Shown here piece after piece: positions 8,487 to 17,237 of a stretch of DNA of 64,000 nucleotides (position 1 is the stretch's first letter; each line of letters opens with the position of its first letter). The stretch spans positions 147,668-211,667 of the forward strand of contig DASYDW010000095.1 of the NCBI GenBank assembly GCA_036499395.1. The letters are read 5' to 3'. Below the pieces are notes generated by a model. It saw only the letters and a list, made by a program, of their open reading frames with translations, was not told where the DNA came from and made no database searches. Both the position numbers and the translations under genes were made by a program. Source of the DNA: Pirellulales bacterium (GTDB lineage Bacteria > Planctomycetota > Planctomycetia > Pirellulales > JACPPG01).

Positions 8487-9335
8487 ATGACGAATGACAA
8501 CACCGGGACTGAGGACGGGGCCAGTCAACCACGCTGGCAACCCATCAAGGCCATCGACCGGCGCGTTTTGGGGGTGCTCGTCGAAAAGGCGAAGACAACT
8601 CCGGACGCCTATCCACTGTCGCTCAATGCATTGGTCACCGGCTGCAATCAAAAGAATAACCGCTACCCGCTTTCGCAGTACGAGGCGGAGCATATCGAGG
8701 ATTCGGTCGATCGACTGCGTTTGATGGGGGCCGTTGCCGCGGTCCAGGGAAGCGGACGTGTCGGCAAATACCGGCACTACATGTACGAATGGCTGGGCGT
8801 CGAGAAAATCGAACTGTCGATCATGACCGAGCTATTGCTGCGCGGCGCGCAAACCGAAGGTGACTTGCGCGGCCGCGTCGCGCGCATGGATCCGATTCCT
8901 GACCTGGCCACGCTACGATCGCTGCTCGATTCGCTGAAAGCCAAGGGTTTGGTTCAGGCCCTGACGCCCGAGGGGCGTGGGCAGATCATCTCGCATACGC
9001 TCTATCTGCCCGAGGAAATGGAAAAAGTCCGTCGCAATGCGCAAGCAACCGATGCGGCGACTCCCGCGCACGCACCGACGCCAGCACACTCGCCGGCGCC
9101 GTCCCATTCCAGCCCGCAGCCCTCGGCACGTCCTGCCGCCGAACCGGCTGGCCGTCACGAAGAGTCGTCCCGCTCAGCGCCGGCCGACAATGGCGACACC
9201 GCTGCCTTGCGCCGGGAAGTGACCGAGCTGCGTACCGCGATTGCGCAGCTTCGCTCTGATTTGGCCGATCTAGTGGGCCAGACCCAGAAGAACACCGACG
9301 AGTTGGCGGCATTGCGCCAATCCCTGGGGGGCTAA
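8487..9335 (+). CDS. YceH/DUF480 family protein
   Basis: A 282-residue protein. Residues 18-185 match the YceH (DUF480) tandem winged-helix fold: IDRRVLGVLVEKAKTTPDAY, then LSLNALVTGCNQKNNRYPL and MTELLLRGAQTEGDLRGRV. A Pro/Ala/Ser-rich linker (about 190-240) is followed by a C-terminal coiled coil (LRREVTELRTAIAQLRSDLA) not found in E. coli YceH. The fold suggests DNA binding, but the function of the family is unsettled. The ATG at 8487 was chosen because the family begins about 15 residues later; a purine-rich GGAGACAGGA precedes it. Confidence 0.8.
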   Translation: MTNDNTGTEDGASQPRWQPIKAIDRRVLGVLVEKAKTTPDAYPLSLNALVTGCNQKNNRYPLSQYEAEHIEDSVDRLRLMGAVAAVQGSGRVGKYRHYMYEWLGVEKIELSIMTELLLRGAQTEGDLRGRVARMDPIPDLATLRSLLDSLKAKGLVQALTPEGRGQIISHTLYLPEEMEKVRRNAQATDAATPAHAPTPAHSPAPSHSSPQPSARPAAEPAGRHEESSRSAPADNGDTAALRREVTELRTAIAQLRSDLADLVGQTQKNTDELAALRQSLGG

Positions 9336-9438
9336 AGCGCGGCGGACGCGACTGCTGTGGCGCAAGACGTCCGACCGTGCATGACGTAAAATAGGGCATG
9401 GAAATCAATCGCGTCCAGCATTCGGCGACGGCCGTTTC

Positions 9439-11433
9439 ATGAAGCTCGTCAAAGTCTCGGCGGCGGCTCTGAACCAGACGCCGCTCGATTGGAACGGCAA
9501 TCGGCAGCGAATTCTCGCGGCGATCGCCGCCGCGCAGGCCGACCAGGTCAGCATCCTGTGCCTGCCCGAGTTGTGCATCTCGGGCTATGGGTGCGAAGAC
9601 GCGTTCCAATCTCCAGGCGTCCAGCAAACGGCCGCCGACGTGCTGGCCGAGATCGTGCCGCACACGCAAGGCTTGATCGCTTCGCTAGGCTTGCCCGTTC
9701 CGTACCAGCACGCGCTGTTCAATGCCGCCTGCCTGGTCGCGAATGGCAAGATCCTGGGCTTCGTGGCCAAGCGTTTCCTGGCCGGCGACGGCATTCATTA
9801 CGAGCCGCGCTGGTTCAAGCCGTGGCCGGTCGGCGAGCACGCCCAGGTAACGATCGCCGGTGGCACTTTTCCGCTGGGGGACGTCGATTTCAATCTCGGC
9901 GGGATCAAGGTCGGCTTCGAGATTTGCGAAGATGCCTGGGTGGCCGATCGACCGGGAGCAGAGCTTGCGCGGCGCGGGGCCGACGTGATTCTTAATCCCA
10001 GTGCCAGCCATTTCGCCTTCGGCAAGATGGAAATTCGCCACCGCTTCGTGCTCGAAGGTTCGCGCACTTTCGGTGTCAGCTACGTGTACGCGAATCTGCT
10101 GGGCAACGAGGCCGGCCGCGCGATTTACGACGGTGGCGCACTCATCGCGACCGGTGGCAAGCTGGCCGCGACCGGGCCGCGATTTTCATTCGCTGATTGG
10201 CAACTGACGACCGCCGTGGTCGATGTCGATGCCACGCGCATGCAGCAGTCGCGATTGGGCAGCTTCGAGCCGCGGCTACAGACCGACGGGGCCACGATCG
10301 CCGCGCCGTTTGACTACCCGCGGTTACAGCCTACGAGCGCCAAATGTGAGCGCGCTGCCTGGGAGACTGGCCCGCACGTCAAAGAGGAAGAGTTCGCTCG
10401 CGCGGTTTCGCTGGGCTTGTTCGATTACATGCGCAAGAGCCGCTCGAACGGCGTCGTGATTTCGGCCAGCGGTGGGGCCGATTCGTCGGCCGTGGCCTGT
10501 CTCTCGGCGATGATGGTCGAATTGGGGGCCGGGGAGCTGGGCCTGGAGCAGTACAAACAAAAATTAGCCTATTTGCCGGCAGTCCAGACTGCTGCTTCGA
10601 CGGCCGAATTGATCAAGAGTCTCGTCACTTGCGTCTATCAATCGACGCAGAACAGCTCGCAAACGACTCGCGATGCCGCCGCCGGCGTCGCTCACGCGAT
10701 CGGCGCCCAGTTTTATGAATTCGACGTCGATCGCTTGGTGCGCGATTACGTGGCGATGGTGTCGGGCGCGGTCGGGCGCGAGCTAACCTGGGGCCAGGAC
10801 GATCTGGCACTGCAAAACATTCAGGCGCGGGTTCGCGCGCCGGGCGTGTGGATGCTCGCGAATTTACGATCAGGCCTGTTGCTGGCCACCAGCAATCGTT
10901 CCGAGGCCGCGGTCGGTTACGCCACGATGGACGGCGATACCAGCGGCGGCCTGTCCCCCATCGCGGGCATCGACAAGGCGTATCTGCGCTCCTGGCTGCG
11001 CTGGCTCGAGGTGGCAGGACCCGCCGGCGGCCGTCCAATTCCCGCGCTCGCGGCCGTGAATTGTCAGCCGCCAACGGCCGAGCTGCGTCCGGCCGAATCG
11101 GGTCAAACCGACGAAGCGGATCTGATGCCCTACGAATTGCTGGACGCCATCGAACGGGCCGCGATACGGGACAAGCTGACGCCGGTCGAGGTCTTCGAGC
11201 AGATGCGACCGCGATTCCAGCAGTACGCACCTTCACAGCTAGGCCTGTGGGTCGAGCGATTCTTTCGCCTGTGGTGCCGCAACCAGTGGAAACGCGAGCG
11301 TTATGCACCGTCGTTTCATCTGGACGACGAGAACCTCGACCCCAAGACGTGGTGCCGCTTCCCAATCCTCTCCGGCGGCTACGAACGCGAGCTGGCCGAG
11401 CTGCGAAACTACGTCGCCACACTACAGCCGTAG
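9439..11433 (+). CDS. nadE: Glutamine-dependent NAD+ synthetase
   Basis: A 664-residue cytoplasmic enzyme making NAD+ from deamido-NAD+, ATP and glutamine. Residues 1-280 form the nitrilase-type glutaminase domain with its catalytic triad visible: E44 (CLPELCISGYG), K111 (GFVAKRFL) and C163 (GFEICEDAW). Residues 320-640 form the synthetase domain with the ATP-pyrophosphatase P-loop SGGADSS (344-350) and GLSPIAGIDKAYLRSWL. The length fits the family. It starts at an ATG about 100 bp after the YceH gene and is probably a separate transcript. A hairpin repeat lies immediately past the stop. Confidence 0.93.
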   Translation: MKLVKVSAAALNQTPLDWNGNRQRILAAIAAAQADQVSILCLPELCISGYGCEDAFQSPGVQQTAADVLAEIVPHTQGLIASLGLPVPYQHALFNAACLVANGKILGFVAKRFLAGDGIHYEPRWFKPWPVGEHAQVTIAGGTFPLGDVDFNLGGIKVGFEICEDAWVADRPGAELARRGADVILNPSASHFAFGKMEIRHRFVLEGSRTFGVSYVYANLLGNEAGRAIYDGGALIATGGKLAATGPRFSFADWQLTTAVVDVDATRMQQSRLGSFEPRLQTDGATIAAPFDYPRLQPTSAKCERAAWETGPHVKEEEFARAVSLGLFDYMRKSRSNGVVISASGGADSSAVACLSAMMVELGAGELGLEQYKQKLAYLPAVQTAASTAELIKSLVTCVYQSTQNSSQTTRDAAAGVAHAIGAQFYEFDVDRLVRDYVAMVSGAVGRELTWGQDDLALQNIQARVRAPGVWMLANLRSGLLLATSNRSEAAVGYATMDGDTSGGLSPIAGIDKAYLRSWLRWLEVAGPAGGRPIPALAAVNCQPPTAELRPAESGQTDEADLMPYELLDAIERAAIRDKLTPVEVFEQMRPRFQQYAPSQLGLWVERFFRLWCRNQWKRERYAPSFHLDDENLDPKTWCRFPILSGGYERELAELRNYVATLQP

Positions 11434-11440
11434 TGCAAAC

Positions 11441-11478
11441 ACCCCTCTCCCTCTGGGAGAGGGCAGGGTGAGGGGGCG
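11441..11478 (-). repeat. Intergenic hairpin repeat, copy 1
   Basis: A member of the CTCACCCTGCCCTCTCCC-N3-GGGAGAGGG family, in inverted orientation. Here CCCTCTCCC and GGGAGAGGG flank TCT, then GCAGGGTGAGGGGG. It sits 8 nt after the nadE stop. A degenerate relative (CCCCCACGGGGGAGAGGGGG) lies at 11619-11638. Confidence 0.7.
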
Positions 11479-11675
11479 CTGCGAATGAATCGTCAACGCA
11501 AGTGAACTACCACTTGCCCGATTTCTCTTCCACGGGGAACGAGAAAACCTGGTGTAACGCCCTGCGAGATTCGACCGGTCAATCAATCATGGGGCGATTA
11601 CCCCCCACCATACGCTATCCCCCACGGGGGAGAGGGGGTTAATGGTCGCACCGCTCTTTGTGATCGCCCACGCGT

Positions 11676-12401
11676 TTATTCTTCGTCCTTCACAGCCAGT
11701 CGGACGTCGTCGATGCCGACGGAGTGGGCCGTATCCATTACGGTCACGGCCGCACCGTGCGAAGAGTCGCTGTGGCCGACGACCAGGAGTTTGCCTTTGC
11801 CGCCACTGCCGCCGGATAGTTGTCGCAGCTTGGCGGCCAGGTCGTTGGGGGTCATAGCGACCGATTCTTCAACCCACATTGTGTCGTCCGCGTCGAGGCG
11901 AACGACGATAAAGTCGGCGTCGTTTTCGAAATCCTGGACGGTGCGCCGCGCCGTGGCCTTGCCGGTGGCGCCGGTCGGGGGCGCGGGCGTGGGCATTTCA
12001 ATCGACGCCTGCTGTGAATTGAACGACGTGACCATGAAGAAGATCAATAGGAAGAAGACGATGTCGACCATCGCCGTCATGTCGATCATCTCTTTGAACT
12101 CGAGCTTGGCCGAGCCGGGGCGAACCAGCGGCGGCCGTGGACCCTTGCGCCGTTTGGGCGTGCCCGTGGCGATGAGCCCTGACCGACTGAGCGACTTGCT
12201 CCCCGCGAGGCTTCCTGATTTGCTGCCGGAAAGGCCGCCCGACATGCCGCCGCCCGAGGTGCTGGGGGCGGGGGCCGGCGGCGGGGCAGCCACGGGTACG
12301 ACCAACTCGACACCGCAGCGCGGACAGCTTCCCTTGCGCCCGGCAAAGGAGTCGTCGATCTTCAATCGACGTCCGCAATTTTTGCAGTGGAAGGAAATCA
12401 T
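11676..12401 (-). CDS. Zinc-ribbon/ExbD (TolR) fusion protein
   Basis: A 241-residue protein. Residues 5-30 form a zinc ribbon (C6, C9, C26, C29; FHCKNCGRRL ... GSCPRCG). A low-complexity Pro/Ala/Gly/Ser linker follows (35-95), then an ExbD/TolR domain. That domain has the single membrane segment MVDIVFFLLIFFMVTS (111-126) with the conserved membrane Asp at 113, and a periplasmic domain to the C-terminus. ExbD-type subunits couple proton flow through ExbB to a periplasmic partner. The ribbon must face the cytoplasm, which is unusual for ExbD. It is the third gene of the leftward cluster exbB-exbD-exbD. The start MISFHCKNCG leaves no alternative, because the ribbon begins at residue 4. Confidence 0.85.
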   Translation of the reverse strand: MISFHCKNCGRRLKIDDSFAGRKGSCPRCGVELVVPVAAPPPAPAPSTSGGGMSGGLSGSKSGSLAGSKSLSRSGLIATGTPKRRKGPRPPLVRPGSAKLEFKEMIDMTAMVDIVFFLLIFFMVTSFNSQQASIEMPTPAPPTGATGKATARRTVQDFENDADFIVVRLDADDTMWVEESVAMTPNDLAAKLRQLSGGSGGKGKLLVVGHSDSSHGAAVTVMDTAHSVGIDDVRLAVKDEE

Positions 12402-12408
12402 TTGCGAC

Positions 12409-12460
12409 AGTAGTCGGTAGTTAGTAGTCGGTAATCGGGATGCTTCTGGCTACCGACTAC
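12409..12460. repeat. GTAGTCGGTA direct and inverted repeats between the exbD genes
   Basis: AGTAGTCGGTAGTT (12409-12422) is followed directly by AGTAGTCGGTAATC (12423-12436). The complement TACCGACTAC (12451-12460) can pair with GTAGTCGGTA (12424-12433) as a 10-bp stem. The same motif appears at 44913-44924. Confidence 0.6.
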
Positions 12461-12478
12461 CGTTTACTGGCTACTTCC

Positions 12479-12952
12479 TCAGTCCTTCTCCATCACGGCG
12501 AAGTTGAGTTTCATTTCTTCGCTGGCGGCGCCCACGGCCGAGCCAATGCGCGCCGTGGTGGCCAGCGGCACGAAATACTCGGCCTTTAGCACGACGTTCG
12601 TTTTTCCATCTTTGCGCGCCTGCTGCACGGCTGCTGCCACTCGCTCTTCGAGTTGGGTGTCGGGCACCAGTTCGCCAGACCCGACTTCGCCGATGTAGAC
12701 CGACGGTTTGTCTCCCCGCTCCTTGGCGACAATGCTGATCAACAGCGAGTTTTCCATGTCGGCTGCCGAGACATGCGTGGCGGCGGGCAAGTTCAACTCG
12801 GCCAGAGCCGTCACGAGCGACGTCACCAGGAAAAAGATATTGAGCATGAACACCAGGTCGATCATCGCCGTCATGTCGACATGCGTATCGAGTTCCTCGG
12901 TGCTCTTTTGAACGAGCGAACCGGCTTCGAAGGATGATGCGAAATCGCTCAT
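12479..12952 (-). CDS. exbD: ExbD/TolR-family protein
   Basis: A 157-residue subunit with a short cytoplasmic N-terminus, one membrane segment around 30-46 carrying the conserved Asp (MTAMIDLVFMLNIFFLVTSL, D32), and a periplasmic domain (about 50-157). It is the second gene of the cluster, between exbB and the zinc-ribbon ExbD. Two different ExbD copies with one ExbB is common in planctomycetes. The periplasmic part lacks any partner-binding feature I recognise, so the energised partner cannot be named. Confidence 0.85.
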   Translation of the reverse strand: MSDFASSFEAGSLVQKSTEELDTHVDMTAMIDLVFMLNIFFLVTSLVTALAELNLPAATHVSAADMENSLLISIVAKERGDKPSVYIGEVGSGELVPDTQLEERVAAAVQQARKDGKTNVVLKAEYFVPLATTARIGSAVGAASEEMKLNFAVMEKD

Positions 12953-13008
12953 GCCGGGTAGAGGTTAGGGTTTGGTCTTTTATTGATAGAGTGGTTGGAT
13001 TGGCGATC

Positions 13009-13046
13009 GCCCTCACCCTGCCCTCTCCCCAAGGGAGAGGGATTTT
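13009..13046 (+). repeat. Intergenic hairpin repeat, copy 2
   Basis: CCCTCACCCTGCCCTCTCCC, then CAA and GGGAGAGGG. A perfect 9-bp stem between exbB and exbD within the leftward cluster. Confidence 0.7.
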
Positions 13047-13061
13047 TGGGGTGCGTCGGAA

Positions 13062-13691
13062 TCACACCGGGGGGCGGAAGCGGCTTAGCAGACGCATCAG
13101 GGCGTGGCTGAGGGTTTCTTGTAAATCACGAATGCGAATGTTCAAGGTGTTGGCGATATAGCCCAGCGGAATGGCGGTGCCCAGGCCCATGGCGGTGCAG
13201 ATCAAGGCGACGGCGATCTCGTCGGCGATTTGCGAAGGCTGAACTTTTTCGCCGGTGCCGATGCGTCCGAAGGCCGCCATCATGCCTAGCACCGTGCCGA
13301 ACAGACCCAAGAGCGGGCCGTTGCGAACGACGGTCAGAATCCAGTTGATGCGGTTTTCCATCGGTCCCAACACGTCGCGCTGCAACCGTTCGGCGACGAC
13401 CTGGCGGAGGTCATCCTGATCCAGGTCGCGGTTCATCAGTACAACCCGCGTCAATTGCGGCAGCGCGCGCGGGTCGAGTTCGCAACGCTCGATGGCCGCT
13501 TCGAAGTCGCCGGCCGAGAGGGTTTCGTTCAGCTCATTGAGAAACTGCTGCTGCTCGTCGTCGCTGCGAAAGCGCAGCTCGCGCAGCCGGCGCCAGACGA
13601 GGATCGCGCAGAACAAACCGAATAACAAGTTCAGGGCCAGGAACCCGTAGGTGGAATCCCCCAGGAACTTGGCCAGCAAATTGACGTTCAT
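13062..13691 (-). CDS. exbB: ExbB/TolQ/MotA-family proton channel protein
   Basis: A 209-residue protein with three membrane segments: about 14-34 (YGFLALNLLFGLFCAILVW), about 115-140 (NGPLLGLFGTVLGMMAAFG) and about 150-178 (DEIAVALICTAMGLGTAIPL). The last two carry the MotA/TolQ/ExbB signature. It forms the pentameric channel around an ExbD dimer that uses the proton gradient for periplasmic work. The ATG at 13691 gives MNVNLLAKFLG; the frame upstream (to 13934) is Cys/Arg-rich and unlike the family. First gene of the cluster, divergent from the pectate lyase. Confidence 0.88.
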   Translation of the reverse strand: MNVNLLAKFLGDSTYGFLALNLLFGLFCAILVWRRLRELRFRSDDEQQQFLNELNETLSAGDFEAAIERCELDPRALPQLTRVVLMNRDLDQDDLRQVVAERLQRDVLGPMENRINWILTVVRNGPLLGLFGTVLGMMAAFGRIGTGEKVQPSQIADEIAVALICTAMGLGTAIPLGYIANTLNIRIRDLQETLSHALMRLLSRFRPPV

Positions 13692-13991
13692 GTTATGATG
13701 ATGTTCCTGTTCGCCCCACCGCCGCGCTACCGCATCGGCGATCGATATACAAACGTCGCACAGGTGGTGATCGCCAATCGACTTAACACTGCCGCCCGAA
13801 CGGCAACTCAGTCGAACGACACTGTCCTTCCGACGACACTGTCGATTCGACGGCGACCCCTCGCACACCCTGCCTTCGGTCGAGGGCGTGCTGCACGGCA
13901 TGGCGGCGCAGCGGCCCAAACATTCATCATGCACCCCCTCGGCTCGTTGGGCAAGAACGAGCAGTGGTTTTCGAAAGTGAAAACATAATTC
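13692..13991. other. Divergent promoter region between exbB and pectate lyase genes
   Basis: 300 bp with no supported gene. It must contain promoters for both directions. CGACACTGTC occurs twice near 13817 and 13840, and ACTCAGTCGAACGAC lies between; no regulator can be named. Confidence 0.4.
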
Positions 13992-15107
13992 ATGCCTTAC
14001 ATCCCGGCAATTTGTCAGGTTCGCCGCGAGTTTATTGGCTGGGCGTGGCCGATGATCGTGCTGCTAATTTCCCTTGGATCGGCCGGGGCGGAAGAGCGGG
14101 CCAGGGATTTTCTACATAAGCCGGACGACTGGTTTCGCACGCCCGCCGGGCGGACGACGCTCGATAACATCTTGTCGTTTCAATCGCCCGCCGCCAGTTG
14201 GCCGAAGAACACGGATTGCGTTTCGGCGCCGTATGCGGGTGAACCAGGGAAACTGCATGGTACGTTCGACAACGCAGCCACGACCGATGAGCTGCGGCTG
14301 CTGGCCCGCTCGTGGAACGTCACGCGCACGCGGCGAGACCGCGAGGCCTTTTTGCGAGGGCTGGACCATATCCTGTCGGCCCAGTATCCGACCGGTGGCT
14401 GGCCGCAGTATTTTCCCCCGGGCGATGGCTATGCGCGCTATATCACGTTCAATGACGACACGATGGTGCGGCTGATGACGCTGTTGCGCGAAGTCGCTAC
14501 CGCGGACGGCTATCAGTTCGTCGATTCCGCGCGCCGCGAGCGCGCCGGCGCGGCCTTTGATCGTGGCATTGATTGCATCGTGCGTTGCCAGGTACGGATC
14601 GACGACCGGCTGACCGTGTGGTGCGCGCAGCACGACGCCGTCGATTGGCAGCCACGGCCGGCGCGAACGTTCGAGCTGGCGTCTTTGAGCGGTTCGGAAT
14701 CGACACGGATCGTGCGGCTACTGATGAGCCTCGACCGGCCCAGCCCTGCGGTCGTCACGGCGATCGATGCGGCGGTGGTGTGGTTCGATCACGCGACGCT
14801 AACCGGCATTCGTCAGGATTACCAGCCCGACCCGCAGGCGCCCAAGGGGGAAAATAAAATCATCGTGGCCGACCCGGCGGCGCCGCCGTTGTGGGCCCGA
14901 TTTTACGACCTGGCGACGGAAAAGCCGATCTTCGTTGATCGCGATGGCGTGCCTCGCGCGCAGCTGGCCGACATCGGCTATGAGCGGCGCAACGGTTACG
15001 CCTGGCTAGGAACCTGGCCGCAAAAGCTGCTGGACGACGAGTATCCGGCCTGGTGCCAGCGACACGGGCATACGCCGGTGATTTCAGCAAAGGTCGAAGC
15101 GCGATAG
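13992..15107 (+). CDS. Secreted pectate lyase, PL10 family
   Basis: A 371-residue protein. An N-terminal hydrophobic segment (WAWPMIVLLISLGSAGAEE) acts as signal peptide. The catalytic domain has the PL10 marks: GTFDNAATTDELRLLAR, YPTGGWPQYFPPGDGYARYI followed by TFNDDTMVRLM, and near the end YERRNGYAWLGTWPQKLLDD. PL10 enzymes cleave de-esterified pectin by beta-elimination with Ca2+. Length is normal for the single-domain form. It heads a run of four secreted rightward genes, consistent with polysaccharide use. The start at 13992 lacks a strong ribosome site; ATG 14052 would shorten the signal peptide. Confidence 0.85.
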   Translation: MPYIPAICQVRREFIGWAWPMIVLLISLGSAGAEERARDFLHKPDDWFRTPAGRTTLDNILSFQSPAASWPKNTDCVSAPYAGEPGKLHGTFDNAATTDELRLLARSWNVTRTRRDREAFLRGLDHILSAQYPTGGWPQYFPPGDGYARYITFNDDTMVRLMTLLREVATADGYQFVDSARRERAGAAFDRGIDCIVRCQVRIDDRLTVWCAQHDAVDWQPRPARTFELASLSGSESTRIVRLLMSLDRPSPAVVTAIDAAVVWFDHATLTGIRQDYQPDPQAPKGENKIIVADPAAPPLWARFYDLATEKPIFVDRDGVPRAQLADIGYERRNGYAWLGTWPQKLLDDEYPAWCQRHGHTPVISAKVEAR

Positions 15108-15250
15108 CAACGAGCTGACGAAAGAAGTTGCCACGCCTGATCGGGCCGGTTACGTTCAGGGAACTTCGATAGCGCGCTATTGAGCTACTGGTTGCATTAA
15201 CTCTTGGTCGAGGCGCGCATCACGATTCCGCACACACGAGAGGTTGATCG

Positions 15251-17068
15251 ATGCGCAGTCATCGCGCCGGGGTGGGATTCTTGTTCTGGTCGGTCGTTGT
15301 CCTGGTGCCGCTCGTGGCGCAGGGGGCGAAGCAGACCTCGGTCGGTCAGCACGTCGACGATTTCACGCTGCGAGATTTCCACGGCAACAGCCACGCTCTG
15401 GCTGACTATCGCCAGAGCAAGGTGATCGTGCTGGCCTTCGTCGGTACCGAATGTCCGCTGGTGAAGCTCTACACGCCGAGGCTGGTGGAACTGGCGAAAG
15501 AATACGAGGCTCGCGGCGTGCAGTTTTTGGGCGTCGACGCCAACGTGCAGGACACGCCGACCGAGATCGGCCGCTATGTGCTGGCCTTTGACGTCGGCTT
15601 TCCATTGTTGCGGGATGCCGGCAACGTGATCGCCGATAAGCTATCGGCCGAGCGAACGCCGCAGGTCTTCGTATTGGACGAAAAGCGCGTGGTGCGCTAT
15701 GCCGGGCGGATCGACGATCAATTCGGCATTGGCTACCACAAGCAAAAGGCCGAACGGCGCGAACTGGCCACGGCGATCGACGAGATTCTGGCCGGCAAGG
15801 AAGTGACACAGCCGTTAAGCGACGTGCCAGGCTGCCTGATCGGACGTACGCGCAAGGTGGAACCGCACGGCGACATCACGTTCAGCAACCAGGTTGCGCG
15901 AATTCTCAACAAGCATTGCGTCGGGTGCCATCGCGAAGGGCAACTAGCGCCGTTCGCGCTCACCAGCTATGAAGAGACGCTGGGTTGGGCCGACATGATT
16001 CGTGAGGTCGTCGACCAGGGGCGGATGCCCCCCTGGTTCGCCAATCCCGAGTTTGGCCATTTCAGCAATGATTCGAGCATGACGGCCGACGATAAGGCCG
16101 CGCTCAAGGCGTGGGTCGACAACGGCTGCCCCGAAGGGGATCGCGGACAATTGCCGCCGCCGCCGACTTTCGCCAGCAAGTGGCAGATTGGCGAACCGGA
16201 TGCCGTGTACGAAATGCAAGAGTCGTACACCGTGCCGGCCGAGGGCGTGGTTGACTATCAATACTTCCAAATCGATCCCGGCTTCACCGAAGACAAATGG
16301 CTATCGATGGCCGAAGCGCGGCCGGGTAACACCGCGGTCGTACACCATATTGTGCTTTTCTCGCTGCCGCCGGGAACGAAGATTCGCAGTCCCGAGGAAG
16401 CGCAGGCACAGGGGCAGATGATCGCGGTCTATGCTCCCGGCATGCCACCCTGGCGTTATCCCGAAGGAACGGGGATCAAGATCACGGCCGGCTCGACCTT
16501 TTACATTCAGATGCACTACACCACCAACGGCATCTCGCAAACCGATCGCAGCATGGTCGGTTTGAAGTTTGCTGACGCCGCGACCGTGAAGAAAAAGGTG
16601 ATGTACGGCATGGCAGTAAACGCGGGCTTCGAGATTCCGCCGCACGCCGACAACTACGAGGTGATCTCGAAGGTGAAATTCAGCCGCGACATGATGCTGT
16701 TGAACTTGTTCCCGCACATGCACTATCGCGGTAAGTCGTATCGCATCGAATCGGAAATGCCGGACGGCACGCGCGAGGTGCTGCTGGATGTGCCGCATTA
16801 CGATTTCAATTGGCAACTGCGATACGACCTGACGGAACCGAAATTTCTGCCCAAGGGTTCGCAGTTGATTTGCATTGGGCATTTCGATAATTCCCAAGGG
16901 AACCCCTCGAATCCCGACCCGAATAAGGCCGTTCGCTTCGGCCTGCAGACGTTCGAAGAGATGCAGGTCGGGTATTACACAATTGTTCGCGCTGACGAGG
17001 ACTTAACCAAGGGCGAGCCCGAGCCCAAACGGAAGAAGTCAAAGAGGGCCGAGACGCCCGCGAAGTGA
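15251..17068 (+). CDS. Secreted redoxin / heme c / copper type II monooxygenase-like fusion
   Basis: A 605-residue exported protein. Signal peptide about 1-25. Residues 30-185: AhpC/TSA-redoxin (TlpA-like) domain with a single Cys (TECPLVK, C68) instead of CxxC. Residues 208-300: c-type cytochrome with one heme site CVGCH (223-227) and distal-side MPPW. Residues 310-580 resemble the PHM-type copper domains: HH at 365-366, H422 (QMHY), HMH at 489-491 and M571 (EEMQVGYY) match the two copper sites in order. The Lys/Glu-rich tail is probably unstructured. Substrate unknown. The architecture recurs in planctomycetes under a generic redoxin label. ATG 15251 precedes a basic N-region, MRSHRAG. Confidence 0.75.
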   Translation: MRSHRAGVGFLFWSVVVLVPLVAQGAKQTSVGQHVDDFTLRDFHGNSHALADYRQSKVIVLAFVGTECPLVKLYTPRLVELAKEYEARGVQFLGVDANVQDTPTEIGRYVLAFDVGFPLLRDAGNVIADKLSAERTPQVFVLDEKRVVRYAGRIDDQFGIGYHKQKAERRELATAIDEILAGKEVTQPLSDVPGCLIGRTRKVEPHGDITFSNQVARILNKHCVGCHREGQLAPFALTSYEETLGWADMIREVVDQGRMPPWFANPEFGHFSNDSSMTADDKAALKAWVDNGCPEGDRGQLPPPPTFASKWQIGEPDAVYEMQESYTVPAEGVVDYQYFQIDPGFTEDKWLSMAEARPGNTAVVHHIVLFSLPPGTKIRSPEEAQAQGQMIAVYAPGMPPWRYPEGTGIKITAGSTFYIQMHYTTNGISQTDRSMVGLKFADAATVKKKVMYGMAVNAGFEIPPHADNYEVISKVKFSRDMMLLNLFPHMHYRGKSYRIESEMPDGTREVLLDVPHYDFNWQLRYDLTEPKFLPKGSQLICIGHFDNSQGNPSNPDPNKAVRFGLQTFEEMQVGYYTIVRADEDLTKGEPEPKRKKSKRAETPAK

Positions 17069-17237
17069 CGGCAGCCAAATGACAGTAGACTCCGGCGCGC
17101 TTTAATGGGCGGCGGCGTTTTGCAATCTCGCGGGGCGCGCGGGATGCGGTGCGGGTTCGTGTGATTCTTGTCGATTCGTGGTTAGACTGCGTAGCTGGCT
17201 TGCTCAGTTCCACGATTGTCGAAAACGAATCACGATC

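Noticed and set aside
17178..17237. Upstream extension of the sulfatase start to 17178
   Set aside because: It adds twenty residues without signal-peptide character before a good signal peptide beginning at ATG 17238.
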